Assembly (NCBI RefSeq): GCF_949628215.1
Contig: NC_134277.1
Span: 90,509,963-90,573,962, forward strand
Length of the DNA stretch: 64,000 bases
Direction: 5' to 3'
Origin: Phalacrocorax aristotelis
Lineage: Eukaryota; Chordata; Aves; Suliformes; Phalacrocoracidae
The notes beneath the pieces are model-generated. The model was not told where the DNA came from, did no database searches, and saw nothing but the letters and a program-made list of their open reading frames with translations. Position numbers and translations under genes: made by a program. Shown here in pieces: positions 1 to 14,515 of this stretch. Position 1 is the first letter of the stretch. The number at the start of each line of letters is the position of its first letter.

Positions 1-3000
1 TACAATCCTGTGCGTGGACATTTTACTTTCTGGGACTCCCTGATGTGAGCTATGTTTTTTTAAGACTATCATCTCAAATAGTGAGCAACTTAATTAGCAG
101 CAGGATTTACATTCTAAGAACACACAGAATGTACCTGCGGCAACAAAGGAGACAAATTTAATCAAAATGTTCTCTGCTTCCAAATCTTGATATCTGTCAC
201 ACATGAAAAACTGTAGTTCAGTGGGATGCAAGACTGATGAATAGGTCTAGAAGACCATATTTTTAGGTAGGTTTCCTAAGAAAATGAAGCTTATGCAATA
301 CCATTTCCTAGCTGTCCCATCTACATGTCTTCTATTAGAAGATTTGATTCTGTTGGCCACCTTCAATCAGGCTTGAAAGGGGTGAATATCAGGAAGATGA
401 CAGTTACTCTGAGTCACATGAATGTTAGCAGCTTGGTAAAGGACACTGAATCACAGCAGCGGACTTGAGGAGGGAAAGTTGCCGAACTCAACTTCTACAT
501 GCTCCATTTATCAACCACTGAAGATGCTGACATTTGAATCTTAATATCACCCTCTCAGATTTTTATAAACACTTATTAATTATTTTAGTATTTTACACTT
601 CTCAAGACATTTTAAAACATTAAATCCTGCATTATTAAAACTCTTGAGAGCACTTTCTTAGCTGCTGTAAATCAGTTAATTCCATAGCAGTATTCTGACT
701 TGCACCAACAGAGGAAGCATCCCCACAGAAAATAAATACTGGATGGTAGCTAAGGAGAAAAGAATTGCCCTGATGGATTATATAGTCTGCCTGATCTATT
801 TTTTCTTTCCATATGGGGGCATACCAAATGTTTTTATAATGAAGTAATAAAAGTCATCTAGACTTCATCTCCCAAAGTCCCTGTATAAACAGAGTAATTA
901 TAGAGTAAAATTGGAGTAATTCCCTGCGTGTGAAATCATTGGATTTTCAGGAAGGAAAGTGTTTTAGTGTTAGATATTAAGTACAGGGATTAAGAATATC
1001 CCTGCACACCTGTGTAATATGAATTAAATACACAGAGAGAGAGAAGATCGGTCTTTAAAAGCATGACCAAGGGGTTGCCACATATGCTACAGCAGCCCTC
1101 AGGCTGCCCTTACCTGTACCCAACTAGAACTGCCAAAAGTCCAATCCAGAGTGCAGACCCAATAGGCAAAACAAAAATCTGGTGTGATTAAAATAATCAG
1201 TGGAACACTGAGATAACAACATACACATTACATACAAAAGAGGCTTCTACACAAAAGAGAAAGGTTGATTTCATATATAAGTACATTACCCTTACTAATA
1301 TTTACACCAGACTCCGCTGGCCTGAAGCCCGCATGTGGGTAGGAGCAGAGCTGTACTAGAAACAGTATCAGCCATACACCAGAGTGGTGGCAGCGACAGG
1401 CTGAGATAAATGAGAACTGGCAGATAGCAGAAAAGACAACAATAACCGGAGGCTCTAGTACCACATGGTATTACATGGTAGGTGGGTAAGTGGTGAGTGG
1501 GGCACAATGGACAGAGAAAGTATTAAGGCCCTGTAAATGGCTGCAAACTTTCTCTCTTGTCTTATTCTTCTTTTTCCTCACCTGTCACAGGTCCCACTGA
1601 TCTCCCCCTCCACTCCCCATCTCAGTACCTGTGTGCAATTAGCTTATTCTTCATTTTCTCCTCACTCTAAGGCCTTTACCACTCTCCACTCTCCTGTGTA
1701 GTTGGAGAAGCCAGTAGCACCAGCCCCTTTTAATGCAATTTTCTTTAATTTCATCTTATTATGCCTTTTTCCAGATCCTTTTCATTGCAGAAACTACTTT
1801 TCTTTCTCTCTGCCCCTTTCCTCCTCCTTACAAATGACTCTCAGCTTATGTGGAGATGGCTTATCTCACCCCGAAGCCAGCCAAAGCTCTGGAAACTGCT
1901 GCCTGCCTTTGAGGGAGAAGAAAAGAGATGTAGCAGGAGAGAGATGCCTTCATCTGGAGCACACAGCTCCCCTTTCCAAACCAACCCCTTTGCAGCCCTG
2001 GCTGTTGAATCCAGAGGTGTTATCTCACATTTAATAACCCAAATGGGTCTCATTTCTTGGGATTTGTCCAACAGATTTTCAAACTCAAATAAGATTTCAC
2101 ATAGAAAACCTTTCAGGAAGAAATTCTGCAGCTCAACAGGAGTTATGAAAATAGTTTCCCTTGCTTGCTTTCAACCTGCACCTACATGATTTGTTTGATG
2201 CTGTTCAACTGTTATTAGAAGAGATTATTTTCTAGCCTATTTTAGACCTTTGTCGTACCCATCTTCACTTACCTTTTGTCAAAGGTGAAAAGTCCTAATC
2301 TGTGTATTCTACATAATCTTATAAAGAAACTACACAGGACATTGCTCTCAACATCTCCAAATCTGCCCATACTTGGAATAGATGGCTTAGATTCTTAAAT
2401 TAATCTGAATTGAGGCATGCATGTAATGACTGACAGCTATGTGGAGGCAACTTGTGTAGGAAAAAAGACATATGGGCTAGGCTGCATTACTGAAAACTTT
2501 TTTTTTAAAATATATGTTGAATTAATGATAAGAATACAATACCAAACCAGAAACCTAAAATATTTTATGAACTTCCAACAGACAAAGGTTTGGCAAAACA
2601 CAAAATGTTTGATACACGGTAGTGACAAACCATGTGGGTTTTTTTTGAAGGACTACAATACAGCCTAGGAAGTAGCTGTAGAGAGAAACAGGCTCTAGGA
2701 AAGATCTCCTTTTGGAAGAAAATTCAAGACCCTTCTGCTACAGTAGAGCAAATGCCTACTTCTGACAGTGAAAGCCAAGAGGCTCTGTAAAACCACACAT
2801 TTCTCACAGTGCCAGTGTAAACACAAGACAATAAGTCTTAGATGCTTTTACTGAAAAGGCAGCAAAAAGGTAGAAGATGAGAAACAGATGTTAATACCTT
2901 TATGTCCAGTAACTTCCAAGAATAATTGGGAGAAAGATAAGAAAGACGACCTTGTGGGGGGAGGAAGAGGTGTAGAATCTAAACATAAAACCAACACCCA

Positions 3001-3462
3001 AACCCAGAGTGAAATAACTGTAATTCTGGGGCAGGAAATGATAACCTTGTGAACAAATATACTTGTGGTTAGAAGTTAATTAAACATAAGAGCCTATTTA
3101 AATATAAGGTCTAATGATTCAGCCTGTTTCACTTGCAATTCCAACTTCTTTTTAAAAGCACAAAAGTAACTCTTAAAATGATGGTAACAGAGTCCCTGCA
3201 TACAGCCTGGGCTGCACAGAACAACTGAATTAAGTTCTGGTTGCACACCCCTTTGCTCTGTGTTAGAAGTCCTATTCCTATTTATTCTTCCCCATGCACA
3301 TTTAGTGAACACAAACTCATTTGCCATGGTGATTGCTGATATTATGTTACTGACTAAAGATTTCATTCCATCAACTCTTTAATCTTTAGAAAATAGTGTT
3401 AATGGTAAATTGACCACTGAACTAAAGATGGATAACACTAGGAACATTAGTACCTGTACACA
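1..3462. other. Intergenic DNA downstream of TENT4A, no gene seen
   Basis: AT-rich sequence. Two overlapping plus-strand frames (1702-2034 and 1761-2189) have no recognisable domain, and no splice or polyadenylation context supports them. Nothing else was recognised. Confidence 0.6.
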
Positions 3463-4060
3463 CAGAATGACAGAATGGTAGGGTTTGGAAGGGACCTCTG
3501 GAGATCATCTTGTCCAACCCCCCTGCTTGAGCAGGTGCACCCAGAGCAGGGGGCACAGGAACACATCCAGGTGGGTTTTGAATGTCTCCAGAGAAGGAGA
3601 CTCCACAGCCTCCCTGGGCAGCCTGTGCCCCTGCTCTGGCACCCGCACAGGAAAGAAGTTTTTGCTCATGTTTAGATGGAACTTCCTGTGTTCCAACTTG
3701 TGCCCATTGCCCCTGGTCCTGTCATTGGGCACCACTGAAAAGAGTCTGGCCCCATCTTCTTGACACCCACCCTTCAGGCATTTATAAGTATTGACAAGAT
3801 CCCTCCTCAGTCTTCTCTTCTCTAGGCTGAACAAACCCAAGTCTCTCAGCCTCTCCTCATAAGGGAGATGCTTCTGTCACCTGATCATCTTGGTAGCTCT
3901 CTGCTGGACTTGCTCAAGCAGTTCCCTGTCCTTCTTAAACTGGGGGGCCCAGAACTGGGCACAGTACTCCAGATGTGGTCTTACTAGTGTGGATTAGAGG
4001 GTGACGATAACCTCCCTCGACCTGCTGGCCACACCTTTTTATGCAACCCACATTCCTTTT
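3463..4060 (-). mobile_element. CR1 LINE 3' fragment
   Basis: On the minus strand the sequence encodes the end of CR1 ORF2 ([44 protein letters not shown]) and ends with the CR1 3' tail seen reversed as AGAATGGTAGGGTTTGGAA. It is 5'-truncated, with small lesions in the upstream half where the frame breaks. CR1 copies by target-primed reverse transcription, which leaves such truncated ends. Confidence 0.9.
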
Positions 4061-7000
4061 TATGCATAAAACAAAGAATTCCCAATCTGGATGATGCTTG
4101 GAGCTGTTTTCAAAATTGTTTTTTACATCCATGCTGAGTATACTCTATTTTCAGCTGAAATCTTAAGCTTGAAGGGAGAAAAAAAAATGGCCATTTTGGC
4201 TAGGTAAAGAAAACCTGTCAGCATCCCAGTTCCACTCCCAAGAGTGCTTAGGAATAAAAAAAAACCTCTTCTGCATGCTAAAACAATTAGGAACTCATGC
4301 ACCTGAGCTGGATTTACGTAGTTAAGGGACTGAGAGATCCCTAAGAAGGAAACAACAATTTAACATCTGGAAGCATGAAACATTATGCTAGCGGTATAGC
4401 AGCAGAGCACAAATCAAATGTAGGTTTTCGCAGGTACAATTTTGATAGAAAACCAACTACCTTGGTCAGTGATCCATTACTTAATACAAATAAAGTGTTC
4501 TGAGTATTATCTATATGAAACAAAATGAAATTTCGCTTAAAGCTACCCTGTGCCTCAGGAAAGAGTTTTCAATCAAGGTAGCACCGCTCCAAACCAGAAG
4601 CGGGTGAGCTCTTTATTTCGAGATGGTACACAAGAGCAGTGCAAGAGCGCACCCTCTCTGCAGTCAGGGCAAATTGAATTTGGCAAATTTCATTTATCTT
4701 ATTAACAGCAGAAAATCTTGTAATACCCTACAAGGAGGTAAGTTTAAAAAAAAACCTACACTTGATTCAATTTAAAGTCTTACTGCTAGATGAGCAATGT
4801 TCAGTTCCAGGACTCCACTGGGACTTTCACTTAAAGTAAAATAAATAATAAAAAACCTTGCAAAATGCACAGGAAAGCAGCTTTTTTTCCCCCAGATTCA
4901 ATGTTTACCTAGAAAGAAATAAGGACAAGCTAATTGTGAAGTAACTACTGACAGCAATCTGCTTAAACTATGCTGAAACAAATTAATTCATTTCCACCAC
5001 AATCTTTTTCATAAAACATCTTTAGAAAGATCCTGCTGAGCTCTTTCTACCTCATGTGCATCAGAAGGGTCTCTGATATTTAAATGCATAATGAATAGCG
5101 CATGCTGACTTGGTAATTTTTAAATAGCAGTCATGCCTAGAGGAGTACAGTCCTCACAATCTCAGATGCCTCCCCAGCCTTACTCCCACACTGTCCCCTC
5201 TCCTCTCAGGAGCTCATGAGAGCCAGAAAGCACAGGTTTTCAGTTCCTACAAAAGAGAAAGGGCTATGGGGGAAAGAGAAGATATCTGTGAGATGAATGA
5301 ATAGGTGGATCATTTTGAGAAGCTTGTATTAGCCTTTTCTTTCTTTGAGTCTTGGTTGACATGACTGTTCATATCCTTGGATACTCCAGGCAGCATCCCA
5401 CATCTCAGAGTCTGTCCGGGCATTTCTGAGTCTTCTGAGCAAATAACAATCTTAGCACTGCTCTGCAAAATGCCATTATACACTTGGATGTCCAGTTCTG
5501 TAATGTTTGATGAAGGTACACATGGAGATCCCATCTAGCTGTTCTGAACACACTGGAGATGGAGACATTTCTGAGCAAAGCTCCGTGCATGGCTTATGCC
5601 ATGGTGGAATGTGCTGTGATCACTAAGGGCCATCCTGTGATTACCACATGATCGTGTAGCAGACTCTTAACATGATCTAATGTGCCCCATCAGCTTGAAT
5701 GACAACTGCATAGTCAGATTTGGTCCCAACATCCTCTCTGCTGTAAATACTGTGTTGGGACTAAGGCTTAGAGCCATGAGCATCTCCCTGATGTCAGAAG
5801 GACTTCAGAAATTCCTCTGGCCTAGAAGCATCTGCTCCAAGCAAATAAACCAATAAATTAATTTCCCAATCCAAAATATACTTTAGAGAAAGCTACATCA
5901 GACACTTGAAAGGAAACTAATGAGGTCAATAAGGTCAGATCTGTCATTAAGTTGTGAACCTTGACTCTTTCCAGGAGATGGGTAACAACCACCAAAAGTT
6001 CTGTTTTATAAAGCTACAAGACCATGCTATAATCGAAGGGCAAGTTCACGATAGCTTTTTTTTTTAGACATCAAATTTAGAGCTGCAGAAATTGTACAGA
6101 GTAAAAAAACCCAACTATATCCTGCATAAATCTGAGAACATTGGTGTTAAGAATATTAAGAGCAAGTAACAGGTAAAAACAGCTTAATGGAGATATTCCT
6201 CTCCTTTGGGAAAGTCTAGACTGTCCATACCAAGTTAAAGTGAACACACTAAAACAGTGCAGAAAAAAATTCTTTCAGATTGTTAAGACCCGACTGTACA
6301 AGTAGACAGGAGAGGTTCTTGGGGAAGGGACAGAGACATTTATTCCATTTAGACACAGCAATCCTGTGGTAGATCGCTCCTCCCCCATGGGAATACTCTT
6401 CTCATTGATGAACTAACCTTTTTTCAAGCCATTGCAGACATCCAGGAGCTATGCAATGAGAATTTAAATAACTTCCATGCCTACAGAATTACATTTTTCA
6501 CTATCTCAGATGCCTCCCCACCTCTCAACTCCCACACATTTGGGTTTGGACCTATCTGTATCAGAGGGTCACTGAACAGGACTGGGAAGCAAGAGATATC
6601 AGGGACTGAGCTAAGTCTTGGATGCCAGACTAGGACTAGGTCAAAGGGTGTCATGAAATTCCCATCCCATTTTACCCACTGAAGTGCTCAGTGTTATTGG
6701 TGGGATCTGAGATGTTGCATGCCTTTTTCTTCCAGATACCACAAAAGCATCTGACAGGAAACCCAGAGTAAAACCACATGCATTTCTCCACCAAAATTGA
6801 GGGAAGAGGTCTGGCTACCTCAGTCAAACCACATTCCCTTGACTGATTAAATCCAGTCAGATCTTCTACTTGTCATCTGTAGATCTGAAACGACAGTCAG
6901 CCAGTATGTCCAGCATCCCCAGGAGGCAAGTCACTCCTACAAAGCCAAAGATCAAGAGTTTGTCAATGCAAGAACAGTGCAAACTGATGCAAAAAGATGG

Positions 7001-7329
7001 TATCTGTCATCCCTAGTACATCACATCATTTTGACATGACATCATAAAAGCTAACTCGAGCTTTTACGAATCTCCTGATGAAGTACATACTCAGATGTCA
7101 GAAGATTCTTTAAACCTGTCTCTGTACCTCCTGCCATGACTGAATAAAGAAAAAAAAGAGGATTACACTTTTATTCTTGTCCTTTCCCCCCCACCCCCAA
7201 AATAAGGAAAGCCACAGGTAATATAACCAGTAAAACTCTGGACTTGTAATAAAAGAGTCATTAACACCATTGGAAATATTTCTTCTGATATGTCTTAGGT
7301 TCACATATCATCTTTGAGACAGGTTGGTG
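4061..7329. other. Intergenic DNA, no gene seen
   Basis: AT-rich, non-coding in appearance on both strands. No repeat family recognised by eye. Confidence 0.6.
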
Positions 7330-7790
7330 AATTCTGTCATTCTGTCAACAAATATGCCCAGGTCTCTCTCCTCTTCATCATTTCTAACCCATAAGCTTTC
7401 ACTGTTTGGAAGTAGCTATAAATTCTTAATTTCCAGCCTTGTGCTTTGTATTTCATCCCATCTCTAATATTCAGTTCTGCAAAACTAATACTGTGTATTG
7501 GCCACACTTCCCACATTTGTCACATCAGCAAATCCAGCCGGTGCATAGCAGTTCTTGTGTCACAATCATTAGCAAACACAGTCAAAATAATCTGCTTCCC
7601 AAATTAATCTTCAACTAACTGCACAACCCTGGCCCAAAAATTTGCACTCAGCGCCACCTATTGATTCCATTCTGGTTAAGTAGAAGGTAACACCCTGGTT
7701 CATTCACCATGTGCCACTGGACCGTACCATATGCTTTACTGATCAATTTAAAAAATATATATTTTTAATTGCAGCAACATGGGGTTAGGC
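7330..7790 (-). mobile_element. Ancient CR1/L3-like LINE remnant
   Basis: The plus strand reads like antisense old CR1/L3 text: GGTCTCTCTCCTC, then TTGTATTTCATCCCATCTC, CACATCAGCAAATCCAG and TATGCTTTACTGATC, in the order expected for the reverse complement of the reverse-transcriptase region. Many substitutions and no open frame. Boundaries are approximate and the match is from memory of the family. Confidence 0.45.
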
Positions 7791-8867
7791 ATTACAAAAC
7801 GTTCAATAAATTAGTGTTAAATTTTGCCTCAGTTTCTAATTAGCCCTATCCTGCTTTCCCACAGAAACCAAGATGAAATACTGATACGCATTGTCCGGAT
7901 AATTACTTTTGTCAACTTCTTAGCGATACTAGTATCTTAGAGATCCTCAAGCTCTTTTCCATACATCGTGCTAGCACTAGGCAGGGTTTTGCTGGTGATT
8001 TTAAGTCCTTATTAGTAGATCTGCAGCTTGGCATGTCACAATTCCCATTCTGCTGGGATGGTTATTCTATATTTCAAGTTAAGAAAATTCACCTCTCAGA
8101 TTTTGCTTCCTTTTTCTTTGTGGAAATCTCTTTTTTCCATATACCCACTCCTGATGAACATTATTCCTCTCTGCTTTCTATGATGCAAAGTAAGGGACAG
8201 CTCTGATCCAGACAGATATGATCTAGAGTTATTTAGGTAAAACTTGGGCTAACAGCAGCTTCCAAATCTTACCTCTAAAAAAGCCTTTTCATGATGCTTT
8301 CAGCTCCATCAGTGCTGTTTTACTATGTTTCAGGCAGTACTAGTGTAAATAACCTACCTACTCCTGTACTGCAGAATAGGTCCAAACAAGCAGATTTTAA
8401 TTATCAAAAGTTTCCATGATGAATCTATGCAACTTTCATCAGGAAGAAAAGGTGAAGGACTTAGGATTTTGGAGTATTTTGCTCATGTCTTACACAAACC
8501 ACTACTGCCACACATCTGCATTTTGTTACCGTTGCAAATGCAAGTTGACTGAAACCAGAAAAGACAAAATATATGTTTATCAATAATAATGCAGAGAAGA
8601 TACAGCAAAAATACAGGAAGATTTATTGACTTCTTGATCAGTGACATATGTTTGGGGACTAAGCATTTTCAGGGATTATTAACTTCAGAAGTCAGTATGG
8701 TCTTACCTGTTTCAACCTCTTGGTCCTAGAATTTACAGATGTATTTTATCCAGTGCAGAACAAAGCAAAAATATGAACAATTCCACTCAACTTCTGCCCC
8801 CATTAAAACACTTCATAAACTCAACATAGATAATGATAAATCAAGAAATAGTTATCCTTTTTTGTGA

Positions 8868-9075
8868 TATCATAGAAAAATTCAGATTAGGAGGAACCCT
8901 CCAGGGGTCTCCTGGCCCAACCTCCTGGTCCAGCAGGACTGACTCTGAAATTAGACTGGGTTGCCTGAAGCCTTATCCAGGCAGGGTTTGAAAATTTCAG
9001 AAGATGGAAATTCCACCACCACTCTAGAGCATTTGTATTCAGCGCTTAACCACTCATGATTTCTAACATTCACAT
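8868..9075 (-). mobile_element. Old CR1 3'-end remnant
   Basis: Plus-strand text ATCATAGAAAAATTCAGATT, GGGTCTCCTGGCCCAACCTC and GCAGGGTTTGAAAATTTC, followed by ATGGAAATTCCACCACC, is the reversed 3' end of CR1, heavily mutated. The element lies on the minus strand. Confidence 0.7.
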
Positions 9076-12000
9076 CCACAGGGTGCATGTAATTTGCATA
9101 ACCTTACATTCCTTGACCACTCCTTTCTAACAGAGTGGGAGAAAACAGCAAGTCATTTCGTTCAACTGTTGTATCAGAAAACTTGTTGCACAGTCCTGCT
9201 CTTGAGCAGATGTGGCAGCATTTCCTCTTAACCTGAGGGGCAAATATCTGCTGGACTGACTTTGCTCCCCCCAAGGTCCTCGTAAGGACAGAACAAACCT
9301 TGCACTTGCAGCTATGAAGTGCAATTCTGCTCTGTTCATCCACATAAGCCTGCACACACATATATGAATGACTAATAGATTAACCTTGCTCCGCTCCTCA
9401 GTCTCCTAAGAAATTTCCTTGAGAGAACAGAGATGATTTGATGACCTTACCCATGGTTACACAGTAACAAGTACTCGAGTTGTCTGTTGTCACCTGGACA
9501 GCCAACTCTTGATGAGGGTGAGATTTCACCTACTTGTCTTGGCTCCTCAACTTAGCCAGATGCATCCAACAGTAATCCTGAAGGAGTGGATGTAGCCCAT
9601 GAGAAGATTCAGCTTTTCCTCTCTGGAAAGAAGCAAGGAATCTTCTTGCAAAGACTTTCTCAACAGAACAACCCGAAAGGGAACAGTGCCAAAGTTTTCA
9701 TGCACATAAAGTGGTAATTTTAGCACAGAGGTTATGGACTTCCAGTTTAAACACCGCTTTCATCCTCTCACCCAGAAAATCCTTTGATAGGAGCTCCTAA
9801 ATCCTGCTTGTTTTATGTTTAAAAATGAGTCAGTGAAGCATTTATTTGGAACCCATGTTTTTAGTAAGACAGTAAATCAACCTATGTTCAACTCTCCTAA
9901 GTTACTCAAGCAGGAAACAGCTTGCTGCACAGCTAAGAATTCACAGCAGAAAAACATGTCACATCAGTGGGTAAGAGGAAAGCAGCTGGGGTTGGACAGA
10001 TGCCCTTTGCACCCACAGTCCTAGCATGAGAGGCAGTGGCGCAAAGGCCATTAGCAATACCGGAGCAGAAAATTTTCCTGATCTCAAGCACAAACACATG
10101 CACATCAATGGTATGAGCACACATATGGGCTACTCCCTGAAGAGAAAAAGTCCCTCCATTCATAACTTCTTTTATGTTTGCGCAGCAATCCCTCAATAAA
10201 AAAGCTTATTAAAAAAGCAAACAGTTGGAGAATCCCTAATTGTTGCCTATGGGAGAGCAATCTCAAACCATTCTGACACAAAACTTTTGCAGTAACACTG
10301 AGAAGAAATGTGACCAGAACTTTAGGCAGCAATTTTGCATGTTTCAGATACAAAGATGTTCAACAAGATATACCCCTATCGTTCTTTCACTGAAACACAA
10401 CTGTAGTCTGTGACTTGACTTTAACAAATAATAACAGAAATATATGGCTGATCCAGTAATAATCCTTGGTTAAAAAAAGTCTTTTGCCCAATTGATCTCT
10501 TGCAGACACAAGCTGTCTATAGGTTTCCGTAAGTGATCTCCTGCTTACCAATAACAAATGAATGATTTCTGCCATCCAAAATAGGCAAGGCACCTCCAGG
10601 ACTGAACCTTATGCAGTCTGTTGGAAGTAAAAATCCAAACCAAATTTAATACAGTAGGTTAATATGCCGGTTGAAAAGAAAGTCTAAAGCCATCTGAGGA
10701 TGATTTTGGGAAAGGTCTGCTGCAACAGTCTTCTGACTGTGAACCTGGCATTCAGTAAATAGTCAGTGTTGTCATTCTGACACCTTTTTTTGTTACATGT
10801 GAATTAACAACCACCTGTACTGGGTCTGCATACTGGGGTTTATTTACAAACCAACAAGATCAGAGCTTTTATTCGAGTTGATTATTTCACACACGCATCC
10901 TCTCACACTCCCTCAAAGCATTACGTTTGCTAGGGTCTCAGCTCCCTTCCCAGCAGGAAGGTTTGCTGCTGGTGTGCGAAGGTCAGGCAGAAAACCACGT
11001 CCCTTCGTGCTCTACAGCTACTCACAGTTACCAGTCCAAGGAAGTATCAGCCAAGGTCCCTGGGCATCCCGTGGTGTTTTTTCTCTAAACATCTTGTGGA
11101 TCTCCAGGATCTTTCCTCCAGGCAGGATCTTAACTTCCTTTTCAGGCTTCCCATCTTTTTAAGGCCACTTCCAAAATCCACTTTGGCACCACATCTACTT
11201 TCCAGAACACTCCAAGCCCCAGTCAAAGTAGTCTATGTGCATAAGTATAAGGCATGACAAGCCACCTAATCAGTGCCTGTCTCATGTTTCTTAATTGAAG
11301 AATTCAGGACATAACTTTCATTCAGTCCAGGTGTTACTAAATTTCCAACCAGATTATATTGGCAGCAGGCAGCAAGTAGGTGGCTTGCTGTCCTTGAGAG
11401 CTCAGAAGGCGACACATTAACCCCCCCCACAAATACACCCAGTTGTATATGTTGCCTGTTAGCATTCACATTGTAAGCTTTTCTTTTTGCCCACAAATGA
11501 TAAGAAGCTCACATTGCTTGAAGTTATACTTTATACTCTATTTCACCGTCTTTGACAGGCTGTTACTATTATGCCCATTCTCAAGATGCTGTCCCACAGC
11601 CATTCCCGTGCAAAGAAACACTGCTGAACCAGCAACACTGTACCAGCAGTCACACCTGTCTTCTTACCCTGCCTCAGTACACAGGGGGACAGAGTTATAG
11701 GAGACCAACACCAGCATTGACATCTCTTGGAAATGGCAACAGACAGCAAGCAAGATCTTCCTACAGCATGCTCTGTGGGTCCAGCTCATCCATTCAGTTT
11801 GCAGTCTCTTCCTTGCACATCTGAAGTCCATGGCTAATTTTGCCCATGAATAGGGTGCAAAATAGTCAGTAGGGCTGGGAAACTGATCAGGTGGATATCT
11901 GAGACTACTGTCAGAGAATGAGGGTTCAAAGGAACACAGTGAGACCTCCAGTGCATTAACAGGAGACTACTAACAAGGATAAATAGCTGGGCAGAATCTG

Positions 12001-12914
12001 GGGGAAGAATAAAGCAAAATCATCATCTAGACAGGAAAAGGTGGAGCCCAGGAAAACTGAAGCTCTAAGACCAATGCTGCTGCACTAAATATTTGTGTCT
12101 GCAGAGATTATATATCCCTCTTTCAGCCATGGCCCACTGGCTGACTGACCTTGACAGGAAAAGTTATTTTTATATCTAAATATAAATGCATTTGTATTTA
12201 TATAACACACCTATCACCATATTGATAAACATAACTGAGTGCTTATCCTCCTCTCTTCCCACTTTTTCTCCAGTGGGTACTTATTAAGAATGACCAAGTA
12301 CCTCAGACCTCTCTGGTTCTGAATCCCTAGCCCTGCATTGCTGTCTATTAAAAACACTTCAGTTCCATTTCTTGGAGTTCACAGATTTACACAAGTTCTT
12401 TCCAAAGACTCAACTTTTAAATTCAAGTCAGTTATTGACATTTTGGAGTCCTCTCTGAGTGATAACAGAGACCAACAGAAAAGACAAGCTATGTCCAATC
12501 TTCGAGGAGGCTGAAAGCTGGACAAAGATTTTGAGTGTCATGGTTTTAGCTGGGATAGAGGAAGGTAGAAACTACAGGGAGGGACTAAAAATTATATTGA
12601 AAGTTCAGGTATCCCAAGGAATCAGTTAGTCAATCTCGTCCTTTAAGAATATTCTTGGGAATTACCTCGAACTCCTTTGCTCCCTCTTACTTTCAAGGGA
12701 TCAAATCCACAACTACAGAACCAACAGCAGTGTTCATTACTCCGTTTATAAATGCTTCACATATGTTTGCACAGGGCATCCATCCACCTTCCAAGCTCAT
12801 TCTGAAGGTGCCTGGCATGAACAATTTAAAGCAGATGTTCAAAGCGTACGTCAAACAATGGGATAATGTCAAGCACTACTTCATGCATTAAATTTCCCAT
12901 AAAAAGGTACAGAA
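9076..12914. other. Intergenic DNA immediately downstream of the TENT4A 3' end
   Basis: Short frames only, none with a recognisable domain. An AT-rich patch lies near 12160-12210. In human the next gene beyond TENT4A is ADCY2; no adenylate cyclase exon was recognised here. Confidence 0.6.
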
Positions 12915-12933
12915 GAGTGACTGGTCTCCAAAG

Positions 12934-12939
12934 TTTATT
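12934..12939 (-). promoter_or_regulatory. Polyadenylation signal AATAAA (probable distal, main)
   Basis: The canonical hexamer on the gene strand lies 2.05 kb after the TENT4A stop. It is followed by CTTTGGAGACCAGTCACTC and a T-rich element, as expected for a cleavage site about 15-25 bases downstream (12910-12920). Confidence 0.6.
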
Positions 12940-13069
12940 AAAAATCAAAGAATAGAAAACTTTACATAAAAATATGTCAATTTTAGCTTCCACATAGTTG
13001 TCCACACAAAAAATTTAAACATGATTTTTTGAAACCTGTAGCACATAACCACAGTGATAGCCAGGCCAA

Positions 13070-13075
13070 TTTATT
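13070..13075 (-). promoter_or_regulatory. Second AATAAA, possible proximal polyadenylation signal
   Basis: A canonical hexamer on the gene strand 136 bases before the distal signal, within ACCAAATAAATTGG. The downstream U/GU-rich support is weaker than for the distal site, so its use is uncertain. Confidence 0.35.
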
Positions 13076-14507
13076 TGGTTCACCATGACCGAAGTGTTAC
13101 ATGATACCACTTTTCAAATGAGTTTTGCTTTAAAATGGACACTAGTATAAGACACCAACTAAAGCCTTTGAAGGCTCTTTAATGTAGTTATGCTCAATAT
13201 TGCTAGTGTGTGAAGACTAAGCAGTACAGGCTCATGTAACAGCCCTTAGATATTATTTATGAATCAGCTCACAATTTTTAAAAGTTTTTCCTTTTTTTTT
13301 AAATTGTGATGAGTCTGGAGCATTAAGACAAACTTTTTGCAAACAGATATGCACTACTCTACTTTGGAATGTTGCCCTCTCTCCCCCAAGGACCTGTTTG
13401 TGTTTGACAGATTCAGTAATAACATGAACTACTTCTGCTTCAAAGGCATACAGCATATTAAAAAGCTTCATGCTTGACACCTCATTTAATATTCAGATAC
13501 CAGTTTTAAAACCTTCTATATCTGTACACAGTATAGATGTCCTGTTAACAGGATTCTTCAGCTTTCTCTGCTAGTGGACTTAGAGAACTGATCTGTAGTT
13601 TTCCATATAGCTTAAGAACTCTCGTTAAAAAAAACACGGGAAGTCAGAGGGCATGAGATGTGACCTACTCCCAGGACAACTGTGGTGCTTTAAAAACTCA
13701 GGGTTAGGCAGGATGTACATTTTTCAAAAAGTTAAAGACAGTGTTTGTCATGGCAATACACACTTGCATAGTATACCTGTATGCATCTGTAAATTAAGTG
13801 CCAGCCACTCATACTGTGTACAACACTGGGCTGTGCTCTCCTGCAATACATTAAAAGATACTTCTTGTAATGCTTAGAGCAGCTGAAGTACTTTTTATAT
13901 ATTTGCTCTTAACAGAACTAATGCATACTGCTATACAGATTCCTTAATGGAATCAACATATTTCCTTTCTCCACATTCCTTAAGCCGGGTACCTCTGTTT
14001 AATAATGTTGTTTGAACCCAAACATTAACAGGTTACGTTACTAAAATGCATCAAAGCCTGTAGTTCACAGCTTTTTAATTTCACATCAGGACTTGAACCA
14101 ACCTTTTTCCCCCTCCCCTTCTAAAGTTTTACTTCTGATACTACAATGCTGGATTTGTTGTCTAATTAAAGGAATAAAATTAAAATTCATTGGTCAGAGC
14201 AAGACGACTGATAGAGGCCAGACAATGAGCTAAAAAACACAGGGTCAAAATGCTTTGGAGCTTAATACCTTCTTAAAACGGTAAGCCAAATCGCACTTTC
14301 ATTGTGAATCAAGAAGCCTCAAATATTACCAAATGTCATGTTTGTAACACTGCTCAGACAACCTGCCAAAACTATGAACCCAACTTAGATAATGCAACCT
14401 GGGAAAGGATCTGTAAATTAAAAAACCTCTTCCCCTTAAATATAATTTATGTGACAATATGAAATTAAATTAAAAATTCCAAGTTATTGCACAAATTATA
14501 CCTCCAA

Positions 14508-14515
14508 TATTTACA
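14508..14515 (-). promoter_or_regulatory. Pumilio-type element UGUAAAUA in 3'UTR
   Basis: It is an exact match to the PUF consensus UGUANAUA on the mRNA strand, 470 bases after the stop. Single 8-mers occur by chance; function is inferred only. Confidence 0.35.

Noticed and set aside
1702..2189. Overlapping plus-strand frames of 110 and 142 codons
   Set aside because: No recognisable domain, no splice or polyadenylation context, composition like the surrounding intergenic DNA.
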